Positions 25,124 through 32,722 of a stretch of 40,889 nt of DNA are shown here, piece by piece; position 1 is the first letter of the stretch; each line of letters starts with the position of its first letter. The DNA is from Saprospiraceae bacterium (lineage in GTDB: Bacteria; Bacteroidota; Bacteroidia; Chitinophagales; Saprospiraceae), in NCBI GenBank assembly GCA_020847425.1, contig JADLCC010000211.1, forward strand, positions 1-40,889, read 5' to 3'. The notes under the pieces are model-generated. The model was given only the letters and a program-made list of their open reading frames with translations, was not told the DNA's origin and made no database searches. The position numbers and the translations under genes were made by a program.

Positions 25124-27211
25124 CTACCCTTTCACCAGTTTCCGAACGATGCGGCCGTCCGCAGTTTCCAGAGCAATGATATACATTTCGGTAGGCAGGT
25201 CTTTTACATTCAGTTTTTCTTCTCGCGAAAACGCACCCACTTTGCGCTCCGTCAGCAATTTTCCAAAGCGGTCCAATAGGCGTATTCTATTCACGATCAA
25301 TTCATTGCCCCAGGTCAATGACACTTGATCACGCGCCGGATTAGGGCTGATGAGGAGCGTTTGTTCTCCCGGGACCTGAGTCGCTGTAGACCCATCATTG
25401 ACAACAAATTTTCTCGTCTGGTGGCTCACCGCATTACTGATGGTAACAAAGTAAATTCCGGGTTCTGTCACCGTAATGGCTGTTGTAGTATCTCCCGTAC
25501 TCCACAGGTAGCGAAATCTACCGAACTGCTCTCCGGAAAAAGATATAGACCAGTTCAGGAGATTTCCGGAAAAATTCGTATTGTCATCCATCAACGCCAG
25601 TTTCCATGCTCCGTTTACAGGCGAATTCAGGATATCATTCCAGACACCTTCCGGCTGGAACACGCCTGTAAACGGCGCCGCACTGGCTGGTGCAAAAGGG
25701 CCTGGGAAATTGATCGGCACGGTGGCATCGGGCGAAAAGCAGGTTCCAGTGTAGTTGTCTCCGTTGCCCCCGTTGTCCGTTGAAAGTTCAACAAAACGAC
25801 CATCCGGTGCAATCAGGTAGATATCCAGATCGTCCGCCCAACTATGCTCGATATTAATACAAACAGATTGGATCGTATGTATATCGTTCAAATTGTCGAT
25901 TGGCAAATCAACCTGTACTGGAGATTCTATCACAAAGAATGCTGGCATAATGGGCATATCCGTTTCATTGGAAAAAGTATATTCGGACGCAGAAACCGCC
26001 GTAGGAGAAGCCGCCAGCAGCGCAGTACCATTTACCAATGCATATATCTCCTCGCCTTGCAACATACTGGAATCCGGGTCGCTGATAACCAGCGAAAACT
26101 GTTGTGCAAGACAACCTGCACCGGATACATTAATCAACAGGGTTTCCAGGTTTTCCGACAACGTATCCGCAATCGGCTGGAAAAGCAGGTAAACAATAGT
26201 ATCGGATGTTGTAATGGTATAAGTCGTGTCAACTGTCTGATAATCAATACCATTTTGTGCTTCGCCACCTAATGAAATCGTTATGGGCAGCACGGAAGCC
26301 GGAATATTGGTCAATGTAATGGCAATGGTGTCGCCCTGCGCATTTTCAGGGATCACGTTTTCAGAAAGGCCAAAAGAGGCGCCGACGTCGATAGCGCCGC
26401 CAAAACTGTTGCCTTCCAGAAAAACCCCGGAATCATATACACCATCAGACACATCGGCAATGGCAAGTGTCATCACATAGGTTTCACATGGAATAACCGC
26501 CGCTTCCGCTATAAACGGGGTTGTGAAACCATCGTATACAGGTTGTTCAAGGGATTGGTTGTTGTCGATATAATATAGGTTGTTTAAAGGCGGGCAGCTG
26601 TAGGTCGGGTTGGCGGGATGAATATTATTGATGGCAACAGGAAGGTTTGTGCCAGGTATCAATGCAATATTATAATGTAAGTACGGATTGGAGCCGTCCG
26701 GTCGCGGCCCATCCAGGAAAAATGCAAAAATGTCGTTGTAGGCTGTGCAGGCAAATTCCGGGTATTCTTCGGAAGCAAAAACATATCGGAAACGGATAGA
26801 ATCGCCTGTAGGCTTGAAGGTGATGCGGTAATACATTACATCGTACAGTGGTGCAGTGGCCAGTGTCGCCAATTCAGGCAACAGGGCTGCACTCGAATTA
26901 TTGGTATTGGCAAAATTAATGCCCTGCTCTTCGGCGCCTAATTGTGCTCCGCCAGATGCCGCTTTGCCAGTGGTCAGAACGAGCCCGCGTTCAAGATTTA
27001 CTGCATCGTTTCCGCCGGAAAAAAAACCTACAGAACCGGGATCGCCCTGGAACTCGACGTTTAAAATCTGAATACCCGCACTGGTAAAGAAGTTGTCAAT
27101 CAGCGTATTGGCATCATAAGGCGGTTGAGTGGCAGAAGTCACCGTCAGCAGGTTTTGGCTCTGAAGTGATTCAATAAGCAGGCAACAGGTAAATAGAAAT
27201 AAGGAGCGCAT
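25124..27211 (-). CDS. T9SS-secreted choice-of-anchor L protein with P domain
   Basis: 695 residues from the ATG at 27211, which starts the signal peptide 'MRSLFLFTCCLLIESLQSQ'; the track start at 27241 overlaps the promoter. Residues about 20-260 are the choice-of-anchor L domain ('VFASEEYPEFACTAYNDIFAFFLDG'). About 270-380 looks like a Calx-beta domain. About 395-560 is a proprotein convertase P-type domain ('HSWADDLDIYLIAPDG', 'GAWKLALMDD'). The end (~70 residues) is a type A T9SS sorting domain ('LLISPNPARDQVSL' to 'RIVRKLVKG'). It is exported by type IX secretion and attached at or released from the cell surface, probably as an adhesin or matrix protein. No protease domain is present, so the P domain acts as a structural module. 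Confidence 0.92.
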   Translation of the reverse strand: MRSLFLFTCCLLIESLQSQNLLTVTSATQPPYDANTLIDNFFTSAGIQILNVEFQGDPGSVGFFSGGNDAVNLERGLVLTTGKAASGGAQLGAEEQGINFANTNNSSAALLPELATLATAPLYDVMYYRITFKPTGDSIRFRYVFASEEYPEFACTAYNDIFAFFLDGPRPDGSNPYLHYNIALIPGTNLPVAINNIHPANPTYSCPPLNNLYYIDNNQSLEQPVYDGFTTPFIAEAAVIPCETYVMTLAIADVSDGVYDSGVFLEGNSFGGAIDVGASFGLSENVIPENAQGDTIAITLTNIPASVLPITISLGGEAQNGIDYQTVDTTYTITTSDTIVYLLFQPIADTLSENLETLLINVSGAGCLAQQFSLVISDPDSSMLQGEEIYALVNGTALLAASPTAVSASEYTFSNETDMPIMPAFFVIESPVQVDLPIDNLNDIHTIQSVCINIEHSWADDLDIYLIAPDGRFVELSTDNGGNGDNYTGTCFSPDATVPINFPGPFAPASAAPFTGVFQPEGVWNDILNSPVNGAWKLALMDDNTNFSGNLLNWSISFSGEQFGRFRYLWSTGDTTTAITVTEPGIYFVTISNAVSHQTRKFVVNDGSTATQVPGEQTLLISPNPARDQVSLTWGNELIVNRIRLLDRFGKLLTERKVGAFSREEKLNVKDLPTEMYIIALETADGRIVRKLVKG

Positions 27212-27228
27212 AGGGTCAATTTTTTGTT

Positions 27229-27258
27229 CAAAAGTAATCATTCGTTTTTTATTTCCAA
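27229..27258 (-). promoter_or_regulatory. Promoter of the T9SS cargo gene
   Basis: On the - strand TACTTTTG (27236 to 27229) fits TAnnTTTG exactly, with TTG (27258 to 27256) and a 19-nt spacer. The start ATG at 27211 is 17 bp after the -7 element, leaving a very short leader. Spacing and position are the best of all promoter candidates here. Confidence 0.65.
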
Positions 27259-27332
27259 CAGCCAGATGTTTCCATCGTATTCATCGCTGTGATCAATAAT
27301 GGATTATAAAGAATAGGGTAAAACTGAAGCAC

Positions 27333-27366
27333 TTGCCAGAACGTGCAAAGGTTTTACATACCTTTG
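27333..27366 (+). promoter_or_regulatory. Promoter of the His/Cys-repeat lipoprotein gene
   Basis: TACCTTTG (27359-27366) is an exact TAnnTTTG match. TTG at 27333-27335 is a possible -33 element with a 23-nt spacer. The ATG at 27396 is 29 bp downstream. Confidence 0.55.
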
Positions 27367-27395
27367 TCTTCACACTTAATTATAAAAGCACAATC

Positions 27396-27848
27396 ATGAC
27401 AGTCAAAATATTGCCATTTATCCTGTTACTCGCCTCTTGCTGGATTTCTTGTAAAAACGATGCCCCTCCATCCGCTACAACACAAACCGAAACGACGCCT
27501 ACAGAAGTCGCTCCTGTAGCGGCTCCAGACGCCACATTTGGCTCCGCTCCTGATGCGCCTATTCAAACCGCTACACCCGGAAATGCAACTGCCGGAACAC
27601 CCGGCATGAAAAACCCGCCACACGGCGAACCTGGCCACGTCTGCGGCAAACCCGTCGGTTCCATACTTGATGGCACGGCTGTTACAACCAATTCTGCCAC
27701 GCCTGCACAAGCAGCGCCAACAACAGCCGCCAAACCCGCCGCAGCCCCAACTACTGTTGCACCCGGCTCCAACCCGGCGCACGGCCAACCCGGCCACCGT
27801 TGCGATATTGCAGTTGGTGCTCCATTGAACAGCAAGCCAAAGCAATAA
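27396..27848 (+). CDS. Lipoprotein with duplicated NPxHGxPGHxC motif
   Basis: 150 residues from the ATG at 27396 (signal peptide 'MTVKILPFILLLASC'); lipobox LASC at C15, with C19 a second option. The body is a low-complexity Ala/Pro/Thr linker carrying two copies of a short motif: 'NPPHGEPGHVCGKPVGSIL' and 'NPAHGQPGHRCDIAVGAPL'. Each has two His and one Cys, so metal or haem binding is possible but not shown. I recall similar 'HGxPGHxC' ends in other Bacteroidota proteins; function unknown to me. It is tail to tail with the acyltransferase gene (4 bp). Confidence 0.75.
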   Translation: MTVKILPFILLLASCWISCKNDAPPSATTQTETTPTEVAPVAAPDATFGSAPDAPIQTATPGNATAGTPGMKNPPHGEPGHVCGKPVGSILDGTAVTTNSATPAQAAPTTAAKPAAAPTTVAPGSNPAHGQPGHRCDIAVGAPLNSKPKQ

Positions 27849-27852
27849 CGAA

Positions 27853-28926
27853 TCAGGTAATCTTTTTTCCGCCTGGAAAACTACGGATAAATGCAATGAC
27901 CAGAAACGACATGATCGTTATCATGCCGATTAATATGGGTATTCCTTTCAGCGGGTGGAATTTGCTGTGCCAGTAACCGCATTGACCCCACCAATCCATT
28001 ACCAGGACGTGAATGAAGTATACCCCAAAACTCGCTGCCGCAAATTCTTTTTCAATATCCAGCAGTGGTCGTTTGTTGAACGAAGTTTTTACAAACATAA
28101 ACCATCCAATGGCAGAAATGGACACATTTGGGGTCAGGTAATCGTAAAACAATGTAAAATTATGCCCTTTGGCGCTGCTGAACCAATACGTCAGCATAGC
28201 AGTAGACACGGTCCCCAAAATAATAAGCGCTAATGCTATCCTAGAAAGTTGTTGTCTGCTAAAACGCCAGGGCATATATTGTTTTTCATCATCCGCCGCG
28301 GATTTTGTACCTAAGTAATACCCTAAAACGAAGTACCCTGCATTGTTGGAGGCCAGTTCAAAATAAATGCCGATGGAAACATGAGCAAACTCGCTCATCA
28401 ATTTATAACCCCAGGTCGCCACAGCGCAAAGTGTCAGGAAATACAGCAGATCGCGCTCTGAGGCGGATTTTATCCAGGGGCGAAGAATCGGGTACACCAG
28501 GTAAAGACCGAGAATGAGGTAAATAAACCACAAATGGTAGTGTACGGGGCCATTGATCAATCTTTTAATGGCCTCCCACCAGGTCGCAGGGTCTCCTTTG
28601 GCGATATAACTATACAACATGTAAATGCTCATCCAAAAAAGGGCCGGTATCACGATTCGGCTGAACCTTTTTTTCAAAAAAGGGCCCAATTCATAGTCCT
28701 TGCTCAGCAACAAATACCCGCTCAGCATAACAAACAAGGGAACAGATGGTCGCCCCAATGAATTCCACCAGTTACCTGCCCACCACCACCAGGTATTCAG
28801 GTCCTGGTATCCGTGCGCTATTGGAGATGAAACATGGATGGCAATAACCAGAACCGTAGCAATATTGCGCAGCCGGTCGGCCCAAAAAAACACCTCCTTA
28901 TTCTGCTGTACGGCCTGTTCTTGCAT
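27853..28926 (-). CDS. Membrane acyltransferase-3 family protein
   Basis: 357 residues with about 10 membrane helices. Family motif at the start ('RLRNIATVLVIAIHVSSPIAHG', with the conserved Arg and His), then 'VPLFVMLSGYLLLSKDY' and 'HLWFIYLILGLYLVYPIL'. It probably O-acylates a surface glycan or lipid. It starts 18 bp after the MBL-fold gene and is likely in the same transcript. It is a different subgroup from the acyltransferase at 16050. Confidence 0.88.
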   Translation of the reverse strand: MQEQAVQQNKEVFFWADRLRNIATVLVIAIHVSSPIAHGYQDLNTWWWWAGNWWNSLGRPSVPLFVMLSGYLLLSKDYELGPFLKKRFSRIVIPALFWMSIYMLYSYIAKGDPATWWEAIKRLINGPVHYHLWFIYLILGLYLVYPILRPWIKSASERDLLYFLTLCAVATWGYKLMSEFAHVSIGIYFELASNNAGYFVLGYYLGTKSAADDEKQYMPWRFSRQQLSRIALALIILGTVSTAMLTYWFSSAKGHNFTLFYDYLTPNVSISAIGWFMFVKTSFNKRPLLDIEKEFAAASFGVYFIHVLVMDWWGQCGYWHSKFHPLKGIPILIGMITIMSFLVIAFIRSFPGGKKIT

Positions 28927-28944
28927 AAATTCAATTTGAATACA

Positions 28945-29706
28945 TTAAAAATCAATCTCCAGACCATCGTATGCGAGTGCGATACCTGGTTTCATTTCCG
29001 TACTTATTTCAGCGGCGAGCCCCATCTGGTGGCTGATATGTGTAAACCAGGTTTGTTCCGCTCCAATCTGCTCCGCAAACTCGAACGCCTCTTCCAGGTT
29101 CATATGCGTTGGGTGATATTCATGGTGCAATGCACTGGTAACCAAATATTTAGACCCTCTAATTTTGTCCATTTCTGCAGAAGGTACCGACTTTACATCT
29201 GTCAGATAAGTCAGGTCGCCTATCCGGTAACCCAGAATGGGAAGTTTGCCGTGCAGAATACCAATCGGATGAATACAAAGCCCTTCCATTTGAAAAGGGA
29301 CATCCGGCTCGACCGGTATCATTTCAATGCGTGGTAACCCGGGTATCGGCTTTCCAAAAATATACTCAAACCGGTTGCGCACTTCTCCGGCTACTCTGGA
29401 CAAAGCATACACCCGCATGGGCTGGCCGGAACGGTAATTAAATGGCCGGATATCATCGAGACCGATAACATGGTCGTTGTGCTCATGGGTAAGCAGGATC
29501 GCGTCCAGGTGCCGCACCTCGGCACGCAACATCTGCTGGCGGAAATCGGGACCTGCATCGATCAAAATATTCAGGTTGCCGGCAGTAATCAGGACGGAAC
29601 TGCGTAGGCGTTTGTCACGGCTGTCCGTCGATCTGCACACCCTGCATCCGCACCCGATAACGGGAACGCCTTGTGATGTGCCGGTACCGAGGAACGTAAG
29701 TTTCAA
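28945..29706 (-). CDS. MBL-fold metal-dependent hydrolase (PhnP/phosphodiesterase-like)
   Basis: 253 residues from a TTG at 29706 that begins the conserved 'LKLTFLGTGTSQGVPVIGCGC'. The track start at 29799 would translate the heptamer array and is unlikely. Metallo-beta-lactamase motifs: 'LLTHEHNDHVIGLDDIR' (HxHxDH-type), 'YLTDVKSVP' and 'HEYHPTHMN' / 'FTHISHQMG'. The 'GCxCxxC' near the N-terminus fits PhnP-like cyclic phosphodiesterases and their relatives. The exact substrate (cyclic ribose phosphate or similar) is inferred from family resemblance. It is followed by the acyltransferase. Confidence 0.88.
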   Translation of the reverse strand: MKLTFLGTGTSQGVPVIGCGCRVCRSTDSRDKRLRSSVLITAGNLNILIDAGPDFRQQMLRAEVRHLDAILLTHEHNDHVIGLDDIRPFNYRSGQPMRVYALSRVAGEVRNRFEYIFGKPIPGLPRIEMIPVEPDVPFQMEGLCIHPIGILHGKLPILGYRIGDLTYLTDVKSVPSAEMDKIRGSKYLVTSALHHEYHPTHMNLEEAFEFAEQIGAEQTWFTHISHQMGLAAEISTEMKPGIALAYDGLEIDF

Positions 29707-29710
29707 AGTC

Positions 29711-29821
29711 GTGAGTGGTGAATCGTGAGTCGTGAATCGTGAGTTGTGAATCGTGAGCGTATGATATATCTCGGCCACCGTGAGTGATTGTACACTCACG
29801 ACTCACGATTCACGATTCACG
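29711..29821. repeat. Heptamer array with inverted partner
   Basis: Seven exact-length heptamers (GTGAGTG, GTGAATC, GTGAGTC, GTGAATC, GTGAGTT, GTGAATC, GTGAGCG) fill 29711-29759. The inverted partner 29793-29821 is four heptamers (CACTCAC, GACTCAC, GATTCAC, GATTCAC). An inner stem GTGAGTG/CACTCAC (29780-29786 with 29793-29799) closes a 6-nt loop. The right arm covers the last codons and TGA stop of the 86-residue gene; the left arm ends 5 bp before the TTG start of the MBL gene. Confidence 0.9.
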
Positions 29822-30070
29822 TTTCCATTTTTCAATAAGTTCCCGCGACTTATCGCTCAGCACATCCGGCTGGAACTCAATATTGTTCAGAATTTCCATC
29901 AGGCAATTGATGCGGGCTTCCGTGTCAAAAAAACGGTTGACCACGGCCATCCGGCGGTTTTCCACCAGGCAGTAACCACTCTGGAAGTTGCCTTTTTCGT
30001 AACGAATGGTGTAATCCAGTTCGCCAAACAGATCTTCAATTTTTTTCAATGTCGTCTGGGTATAGCGCAC
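29810..30070 (-). CDS. Conserved small protein, unknown function
   Basis: 86 residues from a GTG at 30070. I chose this start because 'RYTQTTLKKIEDLFGELDY' begins a compact domain, while the extra track residues (from 30238) translate a heptamer array and overlap the divergent gene. The core 'YEKGNFQSGYCLVENRRMAVVNRFFDTEARIN' looks like a small conserved Bacteroidota protein I have seen annotated only as hypothetical. It is mostly alpha/beta and cytoplasmic. Its TGA stop falls in the downstream heptamer array. It is probably co-transcribed with the MBL-fold and acyltransferase genes. Confidence 0.7.
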   Translation of the reverse strand: MRYTQTTLKKIEDLFGELDYTIRYEKGNFQSGYCLVENRRMAVVNRFFDTEARINCLMEILNNIEFQPDVLSDKSRELIEKWKRES

Positions 30071-30079
30071 AAAAGAAAT

Positions 30080-30107
30080 GATGAATGGTGAACGATGAAT
30101 GATAAAT
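30080..30107. repeat. Short heptamer array
   Basis: Four heptamers GATGAAT, GGTGAAC, GATGAAT, GATAAAT in a row, 10 bp upstream of the GTG start of the 86-residue gene. No inverted partner was found nearby. A -7-like TACTTTTG on the - strand (30204 to 30197) lies 90 bp further upstream. Confidence 0.7.
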
Positions 30108-30220
30108 AGTCTGTAAGATTCAGGCAGGTCGTTTACAAAGTCCGGGGAAACATACAACGGCGTGTTATCTTCGTCCCGATTTTGTGATGACAAACGCAAA
30201 AGTATCCAAATTCTGAGACT

Positions 30221-30871
30221 ATGAAAGTGTTGATCCAACCACTGTTGCTCTTGTTAATTATTTGTTTTTTGCCAACTGCTATAATGGGGCAGCAGCGTTT
30301 CCGCGCCGGGGTGATCCTGGGGCTTACCGCTTCCCAGATAGATGGCGACCGCTCGGCGGGGTACAACAAACTAGGTTTGCAAACCGGCTTACGGGCCATT
30401 GCCAGGCTCAAAGGCCGCACAGAGGCCAGTCTTGAGTTTCTTTTTTCGCAGCGCGGCAGCCAAAGCGAACTGGTCAAAGACGAGTTCAGCAATTTCTTTT
30501 CCCTGACGACCAATTACCTGGAAATACCTGTCCAATGGCATTACAAAGACTGGCTCGTGGAAGGAGAAGGTGATGATCCGGATTATTACCGCGTTTCGTT
30601 CAATGGCGGTTTTTCGTATGCGCGACTAATGGGAACCAAGGTAAATGACGATTTGAGCGCCATCCGGGTTGTTGCGCCCGATTACCTGAAAAAAAACGAC
30701 TTCAGTTTTTTGCTGGGCGCCAACTTTTATGCTAACCGCTACCTATGCTTTACCTTCCGCTATGTTCGCTCCATCGGGTATATGTACGACCCGCGCGATT
30801 GGGACCCGGCGCCCGCACAAAGTGGCTGGAATAGCCATTGCCTCTATTTTCAGTCGGCCTGGATGTTTTAG
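30221..30871 (+). CDS. Outer membrane beta-barrel protein
   Basis: 216 residues with a signal peptide (to about 'IMGQQRF', residue 23). The mature start 'GVILGLTASQIDGDRSAGYNKLGLQTGL' is typical of PorT-like Bacteroidota barrels, followed by alternating strands ('EASLEFLFSQRGSQ', 'YLEIPVQWHY') and a terminal 'CLYFQSAWMF' ending in Phe. It resembles the barrel at 24383 in plan but not in sequence. Function unknown. The first 18 bp would overlap the long form of the divergent ORF, another reason for the shorter start of that gene. Confidence 0.85.
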   Translation: MKVLIQPLLLLLIICFLPTAIMGQQRFRAGVILGLTASQIDGDRSAGYNKLGLQTGLRAIARLKGRTEASLEFLFSQRGSQSELVKDEFSNFFSLTTNYLEIPVQWHYKDWLVEGEGDDPDYYRVSFNGGFSYARLMGTKVNDDLSAIRVVAPDYLKKNDFSFLLGANFYANRYLCFTFRYVRSIGYMYDPRDWDPAPAQSGWNSHCLYFQSAWMF

Positions 30872-30872
30872 A

Positions 30873-30997
30873 CCACACTACTCGACATTTTTGTACGCTG
30901 GAACGCTGTTCCAGCGATGCTCGGCCATTTTCGATGCCAGAACAGCGTTCCAGCGTACTGTTTTTTTCACCCAGGCTTAAAATGTCCAGTAGTGTGG
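30873..30997. repeat. Nested inverted repeats (cruciform-like)
   Basis: Outer arms 30873-30891 and 30979-30997 match at 18 of 19 bp (starts CCACACTACTCGACA). Inner arms 30893-30910 and 30941-30958 match perfectly over 18 bp (GTACGCTGGAACGCTGTT). The left inner arm also folds on itself: CGCTGGAAC-GCT-GTTCCAGCG (30896-30916), a 9-bp perfect stem. It begins 2 bp after a TAG stop and lies between convergent genes. Confidence 0.9.
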
Positions 30998-31233
30998 TTT
31001 TAGACATCTTCTATTTAATAGAAATTTAATTACTGTTTTACAATATCTAATAAATTTAAATGTTTCTTTGTGCAACAAAACAAGCTTGCATCAGATTCTA
31101 ATTCTAATCTCAATTTCTAATCATAAACCCGCCGAGACCTGCTCATGGTTACCAATTTTATTATTTTTCTGACGTTGTTCATTTCTGCTTCTTACGGCCT
31201 TTCCAACGAAAAATCCAAGGCAAATCAGCGAGA
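30998..31233. other. Intergenic stretch, AT-rich
   Basis: Apart from the small ORF listed separately, this holds AT-rich sequence and an imprecise run of TCTAAT-like words at about 31094-31121 (6-7 nt spacing). No promoter, tRNA or terminator is clear. Confidence 0.5.
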
Positions 31234-31237
31234 TTAA
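31145..31237 (+). CDS. Short ORF resembling a lone signal peptide
   Basis: 30 codons: a hydrophobic segment 'FIIFLTLFISASYG' after a short start, then 'LSNEKSKANQRD' and TAA. It looks like a signal peptide with a tiny mature part. It overlaps the end of the convergent fucosidase gene by 4 bp. It may be a secreted small peptide, the remnant of a longer secreted protein, or chance. Confidence 0.3.
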   Translation: MVTNFIIFLTLFISASYGLSNEKSKANQRD

Positions 31238-32679
31238 ATTTTATACACCTCTACCTCGCTTAATGCAGGGGCTTTTTTTGATGCCTCTACCGTGATTCGT
31301 ATTTTTCTGGACTTGTGTTCCGGAAAACAGAGTATTTTTCTTGCTCCGATCGTGGTGGAGCGTGCAATTTCATGCCACTTGCCATTTTCCCAGACTTCAA
31401 CTTTAAACGCCTGTATGTTTTGCCCTTCTGCAATGGCTTCCCGCAGTAGAATGGCATTAAAGACCTGCTTTTTACCCAAGTCGATTTGGATACCCTTATT
31501 ACCAGGCGTGATTTTTTCCGATGTGCTGCGATCGCCATCGAGCAGGTAGGAATTTTGTTTTTTGGAATTATCTGCACGAATTTCGGGCATAATCGCCTTT
31601 TTCCCTGCGGCCAGGTTATGCTGAAACGCTCCGCGTACTTTTTCGCCAAATGCCAGCAGCGACAAGGAATCGTTTTCATGGATGCGACCGCGCCTGTCTG
31701 GAGGCACATTGAGGATCAGATTGGCGCCACGCCCAACGGAATGCACGTAAATATCCCAAAGTTGGTCCGGCGTTTTTACTTTATTGTCTTCTTCCTGGTG
31801 GTAAAACCAGCCTGGCCGGATGCTTACATCACACTCTGCGGGTATCCAGTGTGCGCCGTTTTCGTTGCCCCGGTTCAGGGTGTCATTGTGTGGGGCGCCG
31901 AGGCCGCGCTGGAAACCAGCCGTATCCAGCGTGCACCAGTTCGTTTCAGTCAGAATCAGCCCGCGTTCATTGCCCACCCAGCGGCATCCCGGACCTATAT
32001 CGCTGAAAACCACCGCATTGGGTTGCAAACGGGCAGCAAGCTCCTCGAAGCGGTGGAAATCGTACACCTGTTTTTTGCCGTTCGGGCCTTCCCCGTTGGC
32101 GCCATCCCACCAGATTTCAAACAGTTCGCCATAGTTTGTCAGGAGTTCTGTTAAAGTGTTGACATACACGTCATTGTATTCGGGCGTGCCATATTGCGGA
32201 TGGTTGCGGTCCCAGGGGCTCAGGTAAACGCCGAATTTCAGTCCGTTCCGGCGACAGGCATCGGAAAGTTCGCGAAGCACGTCGCCCTTGCCATCGCGCC
32301 ATTTGCTTTCCCGAACGGTATGTTTGGAATATTTAGAGGGCCACAGGCAAAAACCGTCGTGGTGTTTGGCAGTAATGACAATACCCCGGGCGCCGGCCTG
32401 TTTGGCCACTCTGCACCATTGTTCGCAATCCAGATCAGTCGGGTTGAAAATATCCTCCGTTTCCGTACCGTGCCCCCACTCCACATTCGTGAACGTGTTC
32501 GGACCGAAATGGAAAAAAAGATAAAATTCCGTGTCATGCCAGGTCAATTGCTGCGGCGTGGGAACAGGCATGGTTGTCTGTGCCGAAAGCGCAAACATGG
32601 CTTGCAAAAAAACCAGGCTTACGAGCATCCGTTTACCGAAAAAAAGGAGCGTTGACAAGCATTTTTTTGAATATAGCAT
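31234..32679 (-). CDS. Secreted alpha-L-fucosidase (GH29) with C-terminal F5/8-type C domain
   Basis: 481 residues (ATG at 32679; the ATG at 32628 would give a more standard signal peptide 'MLVSLVFLQAMFALSAQ'). The GH29 barrel (about 40-340) has 'FYLFFHFGPNTFTN', 'ITAKHHDGFCLWPS', and nucleophile D192 in 'FEIWWDGANGEG'. The C-terminal ~125 residues (about 355-481, 'GIQIDLGKKQVFNAILLREA') form a discoidin-like carbohydrate-binding domain. It removes alpha-L-fucose from glycans in the periplasm or outside the cell. The acid/base residue is not conserved enough to assign by eye. It is monocistronic, convergent with the short ORF and close to the nitrilase gene. Confidence 0.93.
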   Translation of the reverse strand: MLYSKKCLSTLLFFGKRMLVSLVFLQAMFALSAQTTMPVPTPQQLTWHDTEFYLFFHFGPNTFTNVEWGHGTETEDIFNPTDLDCEQWCRVAKQAGARGIVITAKHHDGFCLWPSKYSKHTVRESKWRDGKGDVLRELSDACRRNGLKFGVYLSPWDRNHPQYGTPEYNDVYVNTLTELLTNYGELFEIWWDGANGEGPNGKKQVYDFHRFEELAARLQPNAVVFSDIGPGCRWVGNERGLILTETNWCTLDTAGFQRGLGAPHNDTLNRGNENGAHWIPAECDVSIRPGWFYHQEEDNKVKTPDQLWDIYVHSVGRGANLILNVPPDRRGRIHENDSLSLLAFGEKVRGAFQHNLAAGKKAIMPEIRADNSKKQNSYLLDGDRSTSEKITPGNKGIQIDLGKKQVFNAILLREAIAEGQNIQAFKVEVWENGKWHEIARSTTIGARKILCFPEHKSRKIRITVEASKKAPALSEVEVYKI

Positions 32680-32722
32680 GTGCTAAGTAATTAGTAATCT
32701 TTTGATAATCAAGCATGTATGA

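Noticed and set aside
29711-29821. Heptamer arrays considered as a CRISPR array
   Set aside because: Units are 7 nt with no spacers, and no cas gene is present.
10183-32717. Shared string TTGATAATCAAGCAT near 10182 and 32702
   Set aside because: A 15-nt match between two AT-rich gaps in 41 kb is expected about once by chance; no further similarity around it.
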